A DNA stretch of 64,000 nt from Diabrotica undecimpunctata (taxonomy: Eukaryota > Arthropoda > Insecta > Coleoptera > Chrysomelidae). The translations under genes were made by a program, and so were the position numbers. Within the stretch, counting starts at the first letter, position 1. Every line of letters begins with the position of its first letter. This document shows, one piece after another, positions 21,636 to 32,352 of the stretch. Below the pieces are notes generated by a model that was not told where the DNA came from, did no database searches, and worked only from the letters and a program-made list of their open reading frames with translations. The stretch covers positions 81,733,943-81,797,942 of the forward strand of contig NC_092806.1 in NCBI RefSeq assembly GCF_040954645.1, read 5' to 3'.

Positions 21636-21656
<21 letters not shown>
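21112..21656 (+). pseudogene. I-like LINE ORF1, N-terminal part
   Basis: From ATG 21112 the frame shows RVGHYLFKN, IKPVGRNKVTVIFKTYTCAN and VAYIPSFFTQKKGIIREVDT, the RRM-like/PRE-C2HC-type region of I and Jockey ORF1 proteins, then shifts by one base near 21475. It continues as NVVEVKRLKRKI and VPRQMVILTFEGNSIPK to VEQY. Coding sequence is then interrupted inside a TA repeat by the gypsy insertion. The zinc knuckles resume at 38714. The product would coat LINE RNA. About 200 nt of untranslated leader precede it (20913-21111). Confidence 0.7.

Positions 21657-21711
<55 letters not shown>
21640..21711. repeat. TA microsatellite at the gypsy insertion point
   Basis: About 36 TA units directly left of the gypsy 5' LTR. 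Only about five remain right of the 3' LTR (38711-38722). In the uninterrupted LINE this was a short TA stretch encoding part of YIYP, so the left side expanded after or during insertion. The exact gypsy target duplication is hidden in it. Confidence 0.85.
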
Positions 21712-21715
<4 letters not shown>

Positions 21716-22836
21716 ATGATATGTAAAATCAAGAAAATATTGGTTTGTTTAAAATATTTCAAAGTTCAAAAACATTAAAATATTTCAGATAAGTAGGATA
21801 ATAAACAACAAACATTTCGAAGAAGGAAAGTTATTAAATTCTTGGATTTCCTGTACTAAACAAAATATAAGCTATACATAAATTATTTCTTTGTTATACT
21901 TGAGTGACCCGCATAAGTTTAAGTGAAGGCCAAAGACAATTAAACGGGGTTTTTCAAAATACATTAATGCAGTGATTAAAGACAATAGAAGGGATTATAG
22001 AAAGAGGTTTTTGTTAGTTTTTAAGAATTATAGAAAAATATTATTTGTAAATAAGTTAGGAAATTTATAATTATAGGTAAAAATTTGTTTGTTATCGAAA
22101 TGAAAAAATGGGGGAATTGTGACGAGTTTTGATTGGCAGAGATTGAAAAAGGTGGGATAAGTATGTAGGAAAAAGGTTTAGCGAGATTGAGGAGAGAGAG
22201 AGGAGGATCAGTTGGTTTTCCAAATCTGTAAGAGGAACGGTGATTGTTCTCTGGTAGTTCCCAAGAAGTAGCAAGCAGTAGTGTTGAATGTTAGTGAGTT
22301 TTTGTGGAGTTAGTGTATCTGACAGAGGCTGAAGCAGCAAAATATTGTAAGTCATATTTTCCTACTTATATTCCAAGAGTCACTGTTCAGGCCAACGAGA
22401 GATTCAGTTTATCGTAAAGAGAAGATATTCCAAGAGTCATTTTTCACTCGGGCCAACGAGAGATTCAGTTTATCGAGAGGAGAAAGGCTATCATAATTTG
22501 AATGATTGTTGCTTTTGAAGGAGATCATTAAGGACGATATACTTGCAACAATCTGTTGTAAGATTGCTGATTACATAGGGAGCGGTTGAGAGGAGATAAT
22601 ACAGTCTACAAGGAACAAGGATTTGGACCACTCATCATCAGAGAGAGATATTTTTGTTTTCTGCAGTTTTTTTTTCTTTTATTGATAACACAATTTTTAC
22701 ACGTAATTTAGAAAGGATATAAATATTTTGATTAGGAGAGTTAGAATAGTTTGGGATTTTGAGTTTTCAATTAATATTGTTTGTACCATAAATTTTGATT
22801 GTTCACGTACGGAGAACAAAATTTTGAGAATCCTTA
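21712..22836 (+). repeat. Gypsy 5' LTR, first part
   Basis: Direct repeat of 37307-38431. It contains two copies of ATATTCCAAGAGTCA...GGCCAACGAGAGATTCAG (about 22368 and 22426), a pyrimidine-rich tract and a TATAAATATTTT box near 22718. The LTR is interrupted after AATCCTTA by the BEL element. No coding function: frames read on the other strand here are repeated in the 3' LTR and are chance. Confidence 0.9.
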
Positions 22837-24154
22837 TGTTACGGTTCTGTAACGATAAAATTTTTAAATAAAATATAATATTAATAAAAAAATAAAGCAC
22901 GCCGCTGTTCAAATGTTAATAAAGGAATTATTTCTGTGGTCATATCAAGGGGTCTTTTTCTAAAGTGTAAGAATAGTTATCTATTGCGTATGATACGAAT
23001 TAAAGCGAGATGGACATGTCTCGCCCAAATATCAGAACTAGTTTAGCAGCGTATACAAAAAATATGGATGGGTTCGTCCAAGGTTACTTAATAGCAAGAA
23101 ATGAAAAAACAAAAAGGGCATTCGAGAGAAGACTGGGAAAGTGAAATGTTGTCATGTTGATGAAATGGATTATGCCGCAATTCCGGCAGTTAAAAATTAC
23201 TTCTAATAATCGTTAATGTTAGTTCTAGTGTAACGAACTTAGTATGTACGTTCTGTGTAAAAGTTAAAGTGCTGAAGGTGAAATGGTAGATGGTTTTACA
23301 ACAACTTTTGGAAAAGCAAGGTAAATTTTACCCAATATAAAATGCAGCATAGGGCATAGCTGAAATCTAGGCCAACGAATAATTCGACACCTAATAAGAG
23401 TCCGAAGAACATCAATAAGTAGACTATTGTGCTTTCTTTTTCTTTAAAAAACCTAGGTTTCGGTAACGCGCTAAGGCCTTTAAGAAAATAAAAAATATAC
23501 AATATGACTGAACAAATTTCTCACCAATCCGCAGTTTTTTAGTAGTTTTGTTCAATCATTTTTGCAATAAATCGTTTATACAGATTAGATTTTACTAAGT
23601 TCTAATATTGCATTTAAAAATAGTATTCAGTAAATAAGTTAGTATTAACATTAAAATTCAACTATAACTAACCTAATTAAAACCGTTAGGGTTTAAGGAT
23701 AGGATAGAATTGTCCAGTCCTATCGTATAAATAGGTTGGTACCAATCCTTAGGGTATATAAATGTTTATTTCTTTATGTAGGTATTTAATGATTGAAATA
23801 CGTTATGTCATTTTACCTAAGCTACACAAGAATTTGTTATATTATTTTATATTAAACCGACTTTCATAATTTATTGCTTTTTATTTCTAGACATAGTTTG
23901 TTGTTGGATTTACAGGTTGTTATATTAGAATATAAAAATTTATATTCAATAATACAGGGTTTCTCAGGGTACCTAGTGATTCGTTAACATTATCAGTTGG
24001 TCGTAATTACTGAAACTCTGGGTGGTCCACTCAATCGAAGGGTCTTCAAGCGAAGAAGTAAAAATCGCAAGGAACTGTGGGACAGTGAAGTTTTTCTCTG
24101 GGTTTAGAATTATACTAATCACCGGGGTTGGCTTGGTATCACTGTTCTCCCACA
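22837..24154 (+). repeat. BEL 5' LTR (young element)
   Basis: 1318 bp, TG...CA ends. It includes a perfect hairpin with arms GCGAGA/TCTCGC at 23005-23024, a palindrome TTGGTACCAA at about 23734 and a TATAAATGTTT box near 23757. It is identical to the 3' LTR except at two bases. A primer-binding candidate TGGTTCTTCGACC follows a few bases downstream at 24161. Confidence 0.92.
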
Positions 24155-24876
24155 TTTTTATGGTTCTTCGACCGCGGATCCTCAATTTTAGGGCACAAAG
24201 AGCCACGGATCTGTTGTTCCTTTAATCTGGGCACATTAATGTTAATATAAAAATTAATAAAACGAAAAGCAAAGAAAGTAAAAAGTATACGACCGAAGAA
24301 ACCAACAGCAGACAGTCTAGAAAAATGGTAAAAGAGCTAATATGGCAACAGAAATCATTTTCCAAATAGAAAAACAGTAAAAAAATATTAGTACTAAAAA
24401 GAGTACAACAAATTTATTTATGTTTCTATTAGTTAATAAAAACTATAGAATTCTTTTGTCTAAAAGAAACATTAGGTTATGTAAGGTACTTAATAATTTC
24501 TAAAGCAGATTTTTGATCTGCATCAAACCCTTTGTTTGCTTACAACAGACCAAGGGATGTCAAGTCCTTAAAAAACCAAAATTAAAAGTTTTTCAGTATT
24601 TAAATAATACATATTATACATGAGTTTATAAAACGTTCTATATACCTAAAACGTTGAAATCAATTTTCAAAAATAAATAAAGTTTAAAAAGATAAATTCA
24701 AAATAAAGTTCTTTTGTAGGAAAGATAAAGTTTTTGCAATAATTCTTTAGAAATAAACTTTAGAAAGAAAGAATATTCAAAATTTAAAAAATAATTTGAA
24801 ACAAATATAAAACATTTTATTTAAAAAATAAAAACCATTTGGTAATATCCTATTTAAATTAATATATTAAAATAAA
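24155..24876 (+). other. BEL untranslated leader
   Basis: AT-rich leader between LTR and gag ATG with the primer-binding candidate TGGTTCTTCGACC at 24161-24173. No frame or known signal besides it. Confidence 0.6.
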
Positions 24877-27800
24877 ATGTCTAACCACAAAGCCACCCGT
24901 GCAGCTTATAAAGGAAAAATTAGTCAAATCCTAAATCAAGTAAAAAATTCTATCGTAGAGGTTGATCTAGATATTTACGAAGAGATTTTAGGAAAATTGA
25001 GGACGTATTATGAAAAATATAATGAAGCATATTTTATGTTGCTGGAAGATGAAAGTTTCACAGATGATAAAGACAATGAAATGGTGGACCAAATTTATTA
25101 TGAAGCTATAAAATTAATAAAAGGGACAATGCGGAGGTTGAACAGCCAACCAAGTGAAGCTGAACCGATGCTGCAGCCAATGGCGATGGAAGCGAAAGTG
25201 AATGTCACTCTTCCTAAAATAAACATACCTGTGTTTTCACATGGAAATGAAGAATATGGTCCATTTAAAGAATTATTCAAGTCACTCATCATGGAAAACG
25301 AATCAATACCGGAAGTACAAAAGCTGCTATATTTAAAAACGTCTGTAAAAGGCGAGGCTTTTAAACTACTAGAAAACATACCCGTAAGTGGTGAAAACCT
25401 AAGGCTAGCATGGGAGGTGTTAGATTCACGATATGCAAATAAAGCGCAATTAATAAAAAATATAATTAAAACCCTTTTAAATAATAAACCTATACAGCAT
25501 TCAAACAATTTAACGAATGACCTACGGGAAATGTATACTAACACTTATAATAGTTGGAACAAACTAAAAAATTTAAATTTAACACCCCAACAAATATTGG
25601 ATATTCTTATGATCAATATGGTTGAGCAACGATTGGATTATGGTACAAAAAGGGCACTCGAATTTGGGTCGCATGCCGAAGAAATACAGACTTTTGAAGA
25701 GTTTTTAGACAGTGTAAAAGTACACTGTGAACATTTAGAAAATTTGAACCATTTCAAAAAGACAGGACCGTCTTTAGAAATAAAGAGGAGAGCTAGTTTC
25801 CATATTTCCAACGATAGCAAAGCCGAGGAATGTACTTATTGTAAATTAAATAACCATAAAACTACCAACTGCTATAAATTTAATAATCTTCTTAACGATC
25901 AAAAATATCAATATGTTAAAGAGCATAAGCTTTGTATTAAATGTCTAAAAGGACATACAGATAGTTGTAGAAGCGATATAAAATGTAAATATTGCGCAAA
26001 AGACCATCATAGTCAAATGCATTTCAGAACTGAAACGGAGAGTTCTTCAAATATAAACGTGAAAAAAGATTCAAAAAATAATTTTACTAATAATAAAAAT
26101 AAAAATAGTGCCAATAATGGCTATAAAAATAAAACAAACAGTAAAACGGATGTCAATGACAATGAGGCAAGTACGTCCGCAAATACAACTGTTAGTTCTA
26201 ATAATGCTTCTAGTAATCAATCAACAGTTGTGTTGCTTGGTACTATCCAAGCGTACGTATATAATGTAAAGGGTCAGAAAAAGGTCGCCAGAATCCTGCT
26301 CGATCAAGGCAGCCAGACTTCTTTCTGCACAGAGCAATTTGCTGAACAATTGAATTTGAAACCTATAGATGCTAAGCTGCAGATAAGGGGCATCGCGGAA
26401 AAGGCTTCGGTGTCAAATAAAATGTTAAAATTACGTTTGACAACTTTGAATAATAAAAATAAATTTAATATTAAATGTCATATTTTGCCAAAAATCACTG
26501 GCGATTTGCCACAGTTACGTATAAATAAAGATAAGTTGCGATTGCCGGAAAACTGTAGCCTGGCAGATATAGAATTTAATATACCGGGGAGGGTCGATAT
26601 CTTGCTCGGAGCCGATTATGCTTATGATATATTGCTAGAAGGCATTGTAAGACTTGGTAAAAATTTACCGATATTACAAAATTCCAAATTCGGACATATC
26701 TTGTGTGGTTCGGTTCCTCGATATGCACTGACGGATGCGAATTCTTTTGTAGCTTGTGTAAATAATGTTCACTCTACATTTTCACTCCATTCGAATACGG
26801 AATCTTCATTAGAAAAATATGTAAAGAAGTTCTGGGAATTGGAGAGCATCCCTGAAGTGATGATGGACCGGACGCAGGATGAAGTACTGGAGGAGCACTT
26901 TCAGAAAAATACAATAATACTACAGGATGGTGCCTATCAAGTTACTCTACCAGAAAATGATCAAATAAAAGATTTAGGAAGTTCAAGATACCAGGCAGAA
27001 AAGAGGTTTCGTGCATTGGAAAATAAATTTAGAACTGCTCCAGAAGCGTTCCTGGAATATAAACAAGTTATACAGGAGTATATAGACAGCGGACATGTTG
27101 AAAAGGTAGAAAATTCGCAGGAGTATAAAAATGTACATAATGTACAAAAATACTATATGCCACATTTTGCGGTAATAAAAACAGAAAGCTTCTCTACGAA
27201 AGTGCGCGTCGTTTTTGACTGTTCAGCAAAAACGAATACTGGTTTGTCCTTGAATGATGTCCTATACAAAGGAATGCAAGTACAACCCAATTTGTATGAA
27301 ATACTATTAAGGTTCCGTACATTTAGTTATATTTTAATGGCGGATATAGAAAAAATGTTTAGACAAGTCCGTGTCGATCCTAATCAACTGTATTTATTAA
27401 ATTTTTTGTGGAGAGAAAACCCCACAGATAATTTTGAACACTATCAAATGAATAGGCTTCCTTTCGGTCTGACCTGTTCACCCTGGTTGTCCACTAGGGT
27501 TTTAAATCAAATCGCGGAGATTAACAAAGATAAACATAAAGGAGCCTCGATTAGCCTGCTTAACCAGACTTGGGTTGACGATATACTTACAGGGTGTCAA
27601 CATAAAGAGGATTTAAAAAATATATATACCGGTCTTAACGAAATATTAAATAAAGCCGGTTTTAACCTTCATAAATGGGGATCGAATGATCAAGAGTTCA
27701 TAAATGAAATTTGTACAACTCCGATAAAAGAATATCACTTACATACGGAGGAAAATATAGAACAGGTGAATAAAGTTTTAGGTACCAAATGGTGCGCTCC

Positions 27801-28302
27801 ACGCGACGAATTTATGTACACATTTTCTCTGGAAAATTCAGAGAAAAACCTCACAAAGAGAGGCATTTTAGCTACTGTAGCTAAATGGTACGATATATTT
27901 GGGTTATTAGCTCCGGTGATAGTACAGGGGAAATTAATAATACAAAAATTATGGAGCCTTAAATTAGGTTGGGATGAAAGTTTGAAAGATCCTGAAATAT
28001 TGCATGAATGGGAGCAATTATTAAAAGAATTGCCTCTTATAGAAAATTTAAAAATTCCTAGGTGTCTTTTTGAAATAAATAAAGTAATAAAATCTATAGA
28101 AATACATTCATTTAGTGACGCAAGCGCCACTTGTTTCTGTTGTTGTATTTATGTGCGGGCAGTGTATCAAGATGATACTGTAACTAGCCGGTTGCTAACC
28201 GCTAAAACTAGGGTTGCTCCGTTGAAGGTCACCACGATACCACGATTAGAGTTATCTGCTCTCTTCTGCTCTGAGTGCAGAACTCTCCCAAAAGGTATAT
28301 GA
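24877..28302 (+). CDS. BEL/Pao gag-pol polyprotein, gag-protease-RT-start of RNase H
   Basis: 1141 aa from ATG 24877. In order: BEL gag region; CCHC-type knuckles starting at about residues 319 (CTYCKLNNHKTTNC) and 353 (CIKCLKGHTDSC), with the CKYCAKDHHSQMHF block; aspartic protease LLDQGSQTSFC (Asp about 476); RT with MADIEKMFRQV (Asp about 823), RLPFGLTCSPW and catalytic WVDD (about 899-902) in place of the usual YVDD; RNase H start SFSDAS (Asp about 1081). It makes particle protein and copies element RNA. The frame ends at TGA 28300 through a single frameshift. RNase H and integrase continue in the next frame. Confidence 0.92.
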   Translation: MSNHKATRAAYKGKISQILNQVKNSIVEVDLDIYEEILGKLRTYYEKYNEAYFMLLEDESFTDDKDNEMVDQIYYEAIKLIKGTMRRLNSQPSEAEPMLQPMAMEAKVNVTLPKINIPVFSHGNEEYGPFKELFKSLIMENESIPEVQKLLYLKTSVKGEAFKLLENIPVSGENLRLAWEVLDSRYANKAQLIKNIIKTLLNNKPIQHSNNLTNDLREMYTNTYNSWNKLKNLNLTPQQILDILMINMVEQRLDYGTKRALEFGSHAEEIQTFEEFLDSVKVHCEHLENLNHFKKTGPSLEIKRRASFHISNDSKAEECTYCKLNNHKTTNCYKFNNLLNDQKYQYVKEHKLCIKCLKGHTDSCRSDIKCKYCAKDHHSQMHFRTETESSSNINVKKDSKNNFTNNKNKNSANNGYKNKTNSKTDVNDNEASTSANTTVSSNNASSNQSTVVLLGTIQAYVYNVKGQKKVARILLDQGSQTSFCTEQFAEQLNLKPIDAKLQIRGIAEKASVSNKMLKLRLTTLNNKNKFNIKCHILPKITGDLPQLRINKDKLRLPENCSLADIEFNIPGRVDILLGADYAYDILLEGIVRLGKNLPILQNSKFGHILCGSVPRYALTDANSFVACVNNVHSTFSLHSNTESSLEKYVKKFWELESIPEVMMDRTQDEVLEEHFQKNTIILQDGAYQVTLPENDQIKDLGSSRYQAEKRFRALENKFRTAPEAFLEYKQVIQEYIDSGHVEKVENSQEYKNVHNVQKYYMPHFAVIKTESFSTKVRVVFDCSAKTNTGLSLNDVLYKGMQVQPNLYEILLRFRTFSYILMADIEKMFRQVRVDPNQLYLLNFLWRENPTDNFEHYQMNRLPFGLTCSPWLSTRVLNQIAEINKDKHKGASISLLNQTWVDDILTGCQHKEDLKNIYTGLNEILNKAGFNLHKWGSNDQEFINEICTTPIKEYHLHTEENIEQVNKVLGTKWCAPRDEFMYTFSLENSEKNLTKRGILATVAKWYDIFGLLAPVIVQGKLIIQKLWSLKLGWDESLKDPEILHEWEQLLKELPLIENLKIPRCLFEINKVIKSIEIHSFSDASATCFCCCIYVRAVYQDDTVTSRLLTAKTRVAPLKVTTIPRLELSALFCSECRTLPKGI

Positions 28303-30274
28303 AACCTTGTCCTCCGTTTTGGAAGTAAAACAGATACACTTATGGTGCGATTCAGAGATAGCAATATATTGGGTAAAGTCCCCAGAAACAAATTGGAATG
28401 TTTTTGTGGCAAACAGGGTAAAAAAATTCCAAAACATATCAAAAAATATCATATTGCATCACATACCCACTAAATTGAACGTCGCGGATATTCCTACGCG
28501 TAAAATTAAAATTGCTCAATTAATTGATAATAAATTATGGTGGAACGGACCTGAATTCTTGTTAAATAAAAATATTGATTATACACAATTTAAATTGAAT
28601 GTTGATTATAACACTGACACAGAGCTTAAGAAGCAAAAGGTAGCCTTAGTGGTAAGACATGTCGAAACAAAAGATATATTTTCCGAATTATTTAATAAAA
28701 CGTCAACGTTTACTAAACTCTTGTATACTATAGCCTTTGTAAATAGGTTTGTGAATAATTTAAAAAATTCACGCAATAAATTGCAAACCCAGACGGGTAA
28801 AATTACTGTCGAGGAATTAGACCGAGCAGAGATTTTAATTGTAAAAAATATTCAAAAACAAAATTTAAATTTAGAATTTCAGGAGTTAACAAAAAATAAT
28901 TTTGTAAAAAATAAATCTATACAGAAATTGTGTCCTTTTGTGGACCCACACTTAAAACTTATAAGAGTGGGAGGCCGTTTAGGTAATACTTATTTAAATT
29001 ACGATCAAAAACACCCTATTTTGTTACCCAGTAATTATAAAATTGTTTATCTATTGTTAAAAAGAGAACACATTCGTTTGCACCACGCGGGTGCTCAAAC
29101 AGTGTTAGGAAATTTCCGTACTAGGTACTGGCCTATGAACGGTTTAAAAATGATAAAAAAGATTGTTAGATCTTGTCACGTATGCTTTAGGTATAAGCAG
29201 AGAAATGCCGAGCAGTTGATGGCAGAATTACCTGCCAATAGGGTAACGCCCAACCGAGCCTTTACAAATGTAATGGTAGACTATGGGGGTTATTTTCATA
29301 TTAAAACTTCTACATTGCGAAAGGCCTCATTAGTTAAATGTTACATGGCAGTTTTTGTATGCACGGTTACAAAAGCCGTTCATTTGGAATTAGTTTCCGA
29401 TTTGTCTACAGAGGCATATATAATGGCACTAAAACGTTTTGTAAGTAGAAGGGGGTTGCCGAAATCTATTTTGTCAGATAACGGTACGTGTTTTTGGGGA
29501 TGTCGAAACAAATATAAAGAATTAAAATTTTTTTTCCAGAAGTCGGAGGTAAAGGCGGAAATAAAGAATTATTGTTTAAATAATTTCATAGAATTTAAAT
29601 TTTTAACACCTCAAGCACCCCATCAGGGTGGCTTACATGAAGCTGGCGTAAAAAGAGCCAAATATCACATTTATAGGATGTTAGGTGATACTAAATTACC
29701 TTTCGAACAATTCTATACGGTGCTAACCCAAATAGAGGCCGTAATGAACTCTCGCCCTCTGACACCCATCTCCAACGATGCAAATGACTTAAGTAGTCTC
29801 ACCCCGGGACATTTTCTAATAGGAGAAAGTCTAGTGAATTTACCTGAAAGGGATATTTTAAATGTTAATGAAAACAGACTGTCTGTATACGAAAAGTTAA
29901 CTCGAATTCAACAAACCTTTTGGAAACGCTGGAGTTTAGACTATTTATCTGAACTCCAGGCCCGTAATAAGTGGTATTTAGAGCGGGACAATTTGAAATT
30001 AAATGACCTAGTCTTACTAAAAGACGATAATTTGCCACCAATGAAATGGAAATTGGCAAGAGTAATAAAAATACATCCGGGTTCGGACGGTAAGGTGCGA
30101 AATGTGGAAGTAAGGACATCTACTGGTATATATACCAGACCCATTACTAAATTATGTATTTTACCTTTAGAAAAGGAGATGCTGGCTTTCGAGAAGGAAA
30201 GTCTGGTAAATATGACTAAAATAGTAGACTTAAAGGGAAAATGTAACATTAACTTGGAAAAGGTTACGGCCTGA
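28303..30274 (+). pseudogene. BEL/Pao pol, RNase H end and integrase, displaced by one frameshift
   Basis: Open frame from about 28287 to 30274, with no own ATG at the start (the first codon counted as Met at 28307 is TTG). It shows the RNase H continuation (IHLWCDSEIAIYWVKS, NVADIPTR), the zinc finger LHHAGAQ...SCHVCFRYK (about 29065-29200), integrase Asp in MVDYGGYF (29279), Asp in LSDNGTCF (29477), Glu in GGLHEAGVK (about 29639), and the BEL C-terminal LTPGHFLIGESL and RVIKIHPG region. Apart from the shift at its start it is intact, so the element is one indel away from a continuous frame. Confidence 0.88.
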
Positions 30275-30341
30275 GGTTCCGAGGGGAACAAAAATTTCTC
30301 CCGAAATTGGGTCTTGGGAATTTCCCAAGCCGGGGGAAAAA

Positions 30342-31659
30342 TGTTACGGTTCTGTAACGATAAAATTTTTAAATAAAATATAATATTAATAAAAAAATAA
30401 AGCACGCCGCTGTTCAAATGTTAATAAAGGAATTATTTCTGTGGTCATATCAAGGGGTCTTTTTCTAAAGTGTAAGAATAGTTATCTATTGCGTATGATA
30501 CGAATTAAAGCGAGATGGACATGTCTCGCCCAAATATCAGAACTAGTTTAGCAGCGTATACAAAAAATATGGATGGGTTCGTCCAAGGTTACTTAATAGC
30601 AAGAAATGAAAAAACAAAAAGGGCATTCGAGAGAAGACTGGGAAAGTGAAATGTTGTCATGTTGATGAAATGGATTATGCCGCAATTCCGGCAGTTAAAA
30701 ATTACTTCTAATAATCGTTAATGTTAGTTCTAGTGTAACGAACTTAGTATGTACGTTCTGTGTAAAAGTTAAAGTGCTGAAGGTGAAATGGTAGATGGTT
30801 TTACAACAACTTTTGGAAAAGCAAGGTAAATTTTACCCAATATAAAATGCAGCATAGGGCATAGCTGAAATCTAGGCCAACGAATAATTCGACACCTAAT
30901 AAGAGTCCGAAGAACATCAATAAGTAGACTATTGTGCTTTCTTTTTCTTTAAAAAACCTAGGTTTCGGTAACGCGCTAAGGCCTTTAAGAAAATAAAAAA
31001 TATACAATATGACTGAACAAATTTCTCACCAATCCGCAGTTTTTTAGTAGTTTTATTCAATCATTTTTGCAATAAATCGTTTATACAGATTAGATTTTAC
31101 TAAGTTCTAATATTGCATTTAAAAATAGTATTCAGTAAATAAGTTAGTATTAACATTAAAATTCAACTATAACTAACCTAATTAAAACCGTTAGGGTTTA
31201 AGGATAGGATAGAATTGTCCAGTCCTATCGTATAAATAGGTTGGTACCAATCCTTAGGGTATATAAATGTTTATTTCTTTATGTAGGTATTTAATGATTG
31301 AAATACGTTATGTCATTTTACCTAAGCTACACAAGAATTTGTTATATTATTTTATATTAAACCGACTTTCATAATTTATTGCATTTTATTTCTAGACATA
31401 GTTTGTTGTTGGATTTACAGGTTGTTATATTAGAATATAAAAATTTATATTCAATAATACAGGGTTTCTCAGGGTACCTAGTGATTCGTTAACATTATCA
31501 GTTGGTCGTAATTACTGAAACTCTGGGTGGTCCACTCAATCGAAGGGTCTTCAAGCGAAGAAGTAAAAATCGCAAGGAACTGTGGGACAGTGAAGTTTTT
31601 CTCTGGGTTTAGAATTATACTAATCACCGGGGTTGGCTTGGTATCACTGTTCTCCCACA
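30342..31659 (+). repeat. BEL 3' LTR (young element)
   Basis: Second copy of the 1318-bp LTR, preceded directly by a polypurine tract GGGGGAAAAA (about 30331-30340) and followed by the duplicated CCTTA. Two substitutions separate it from the 5' LTR. Confidence 0.92.
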
Positions 31660-31946
31660 CCTTATATGAGATTTGTTTATTGAAAACTTTTGAGTGTGAA
31701 TTATTTCATTATTTTTATTTCAATATATAGTGTTAGATCATATGTGTTTTTTATTATTCCGGTATTCTCTGGACCTTACCTTTCACATGTAATAGCATAG
31801 ATATTGAAGCACGAATTTAACCCTGAGATAAAAGAATTAAAAATTGTGATAGAGTCATAATCATATCATTTAAATAATTTTAATTAATCAAAAAAATTAA
31901 TTAGCTAATTATTGCTTGGCGCACCAAGACTTTAAATATCACAATA
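31660..31946 (+). repeat. Gypsy 5' LTR, second part
   Basis: Matches 38427-38713 of the 3' LTR from CCTTATATGAG to TATCACAATA. It is separated from the first part by the BEL insertion. The primer-binding candidate follows immediately. Confidence 0.9.
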
Positions 31947-32352
31947 ACTGGCTTCCAAAACGTGGGGCTTGAAAATATCGCAGCTTTACATTTGAAGGAA
32001 GGGAAAGAGATCTGGAATAAGTACAGGTGATCCAGAGATAAAAACATATAACATTGAGGGAATTTGAATTTGAAAGTATTTTGACAATTTTTCCAGGGAA
32101 TATAAATTTGATTTATTGATTGATCGTAGTTAGTGGATATTTACTGCTATTGAATTATTTGATTTTATTTTCTTTACCAATCGTACATTTGATATTTATT
32201 TTGAATTATTTGAATTTTACTGATTGCATATTTGATATTTGTCGTGAAAATTTAATACATTTGGGGAGAAATATTGTCGTGTTCTGAAACATATAGAGTG
32301 TTGTAAAATTTCACATTTGGCGGGGACAAAAACGTTAACGAAAAGAAACAAC
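31947..32352 (+). promoter_or_regulatory. Gypsy leader with primer-binding site
   Basis: TGGCTTCCAAAACGTGGGGC begins 1-3 bases after the LTR end (31949) and is the likely tRNA primer site. The leader is AT-rich. At 32318-32326 it carries TGGCGGGGA, the same 9-mer that precedes the 3' LTR, just upstream of the gag ATG (32353). Confidence 0.6.

Larger units (their letters stand above)
22837..31659 (+). mobile_element. BEL/Pao retrotransposon, young, inserted in the gypsy 5' LTR
   Basis: LTRs of 1318 bp (22837-24154 and 30342-31659), starting TGTTACGG and ending CTCCCACA, differ at only two sites seen (23550/31055 and 23878/31383). The target duplication CCTTA flanks it (22832-22836 and 31660-31664), and the empty site is preserved in the gypsy 3' LTR at 38427-38431. 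One long gag-pol frame is broken once, near 28265-28290. It is therefore probably inactive but very recently inserted. Confidence 0.93.

Noticed and set aside
21466..21778. Frames with long IYIYIY runs on both strands
   Set aside because: Translation of the TA microsatellite; the real LINE ORF1 reading ends there because of the insertion.
22092..22355. Minus-strand 87-aa frame, also present at 37687-37950
   Set aside because: It lies inside the gypsy LTR and is duplicated only because LTRs are duplicated; no domain and no independent start signal.
23296..23502. Minus-strand 68-aa hydrophobic frame, repeated at 30801-31007
   Set aside because: Inside both BEL LTR copies; chance frame in AT-rich DNA.
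28265..28310. Programmed frameshift between the two BEL pol frames
   Set aside because: BEL elements normally encode a single gag-pol frame, the break falls inside the RNase H domain, and I see no slippery site, so a mutation or sequencing error is more likely.
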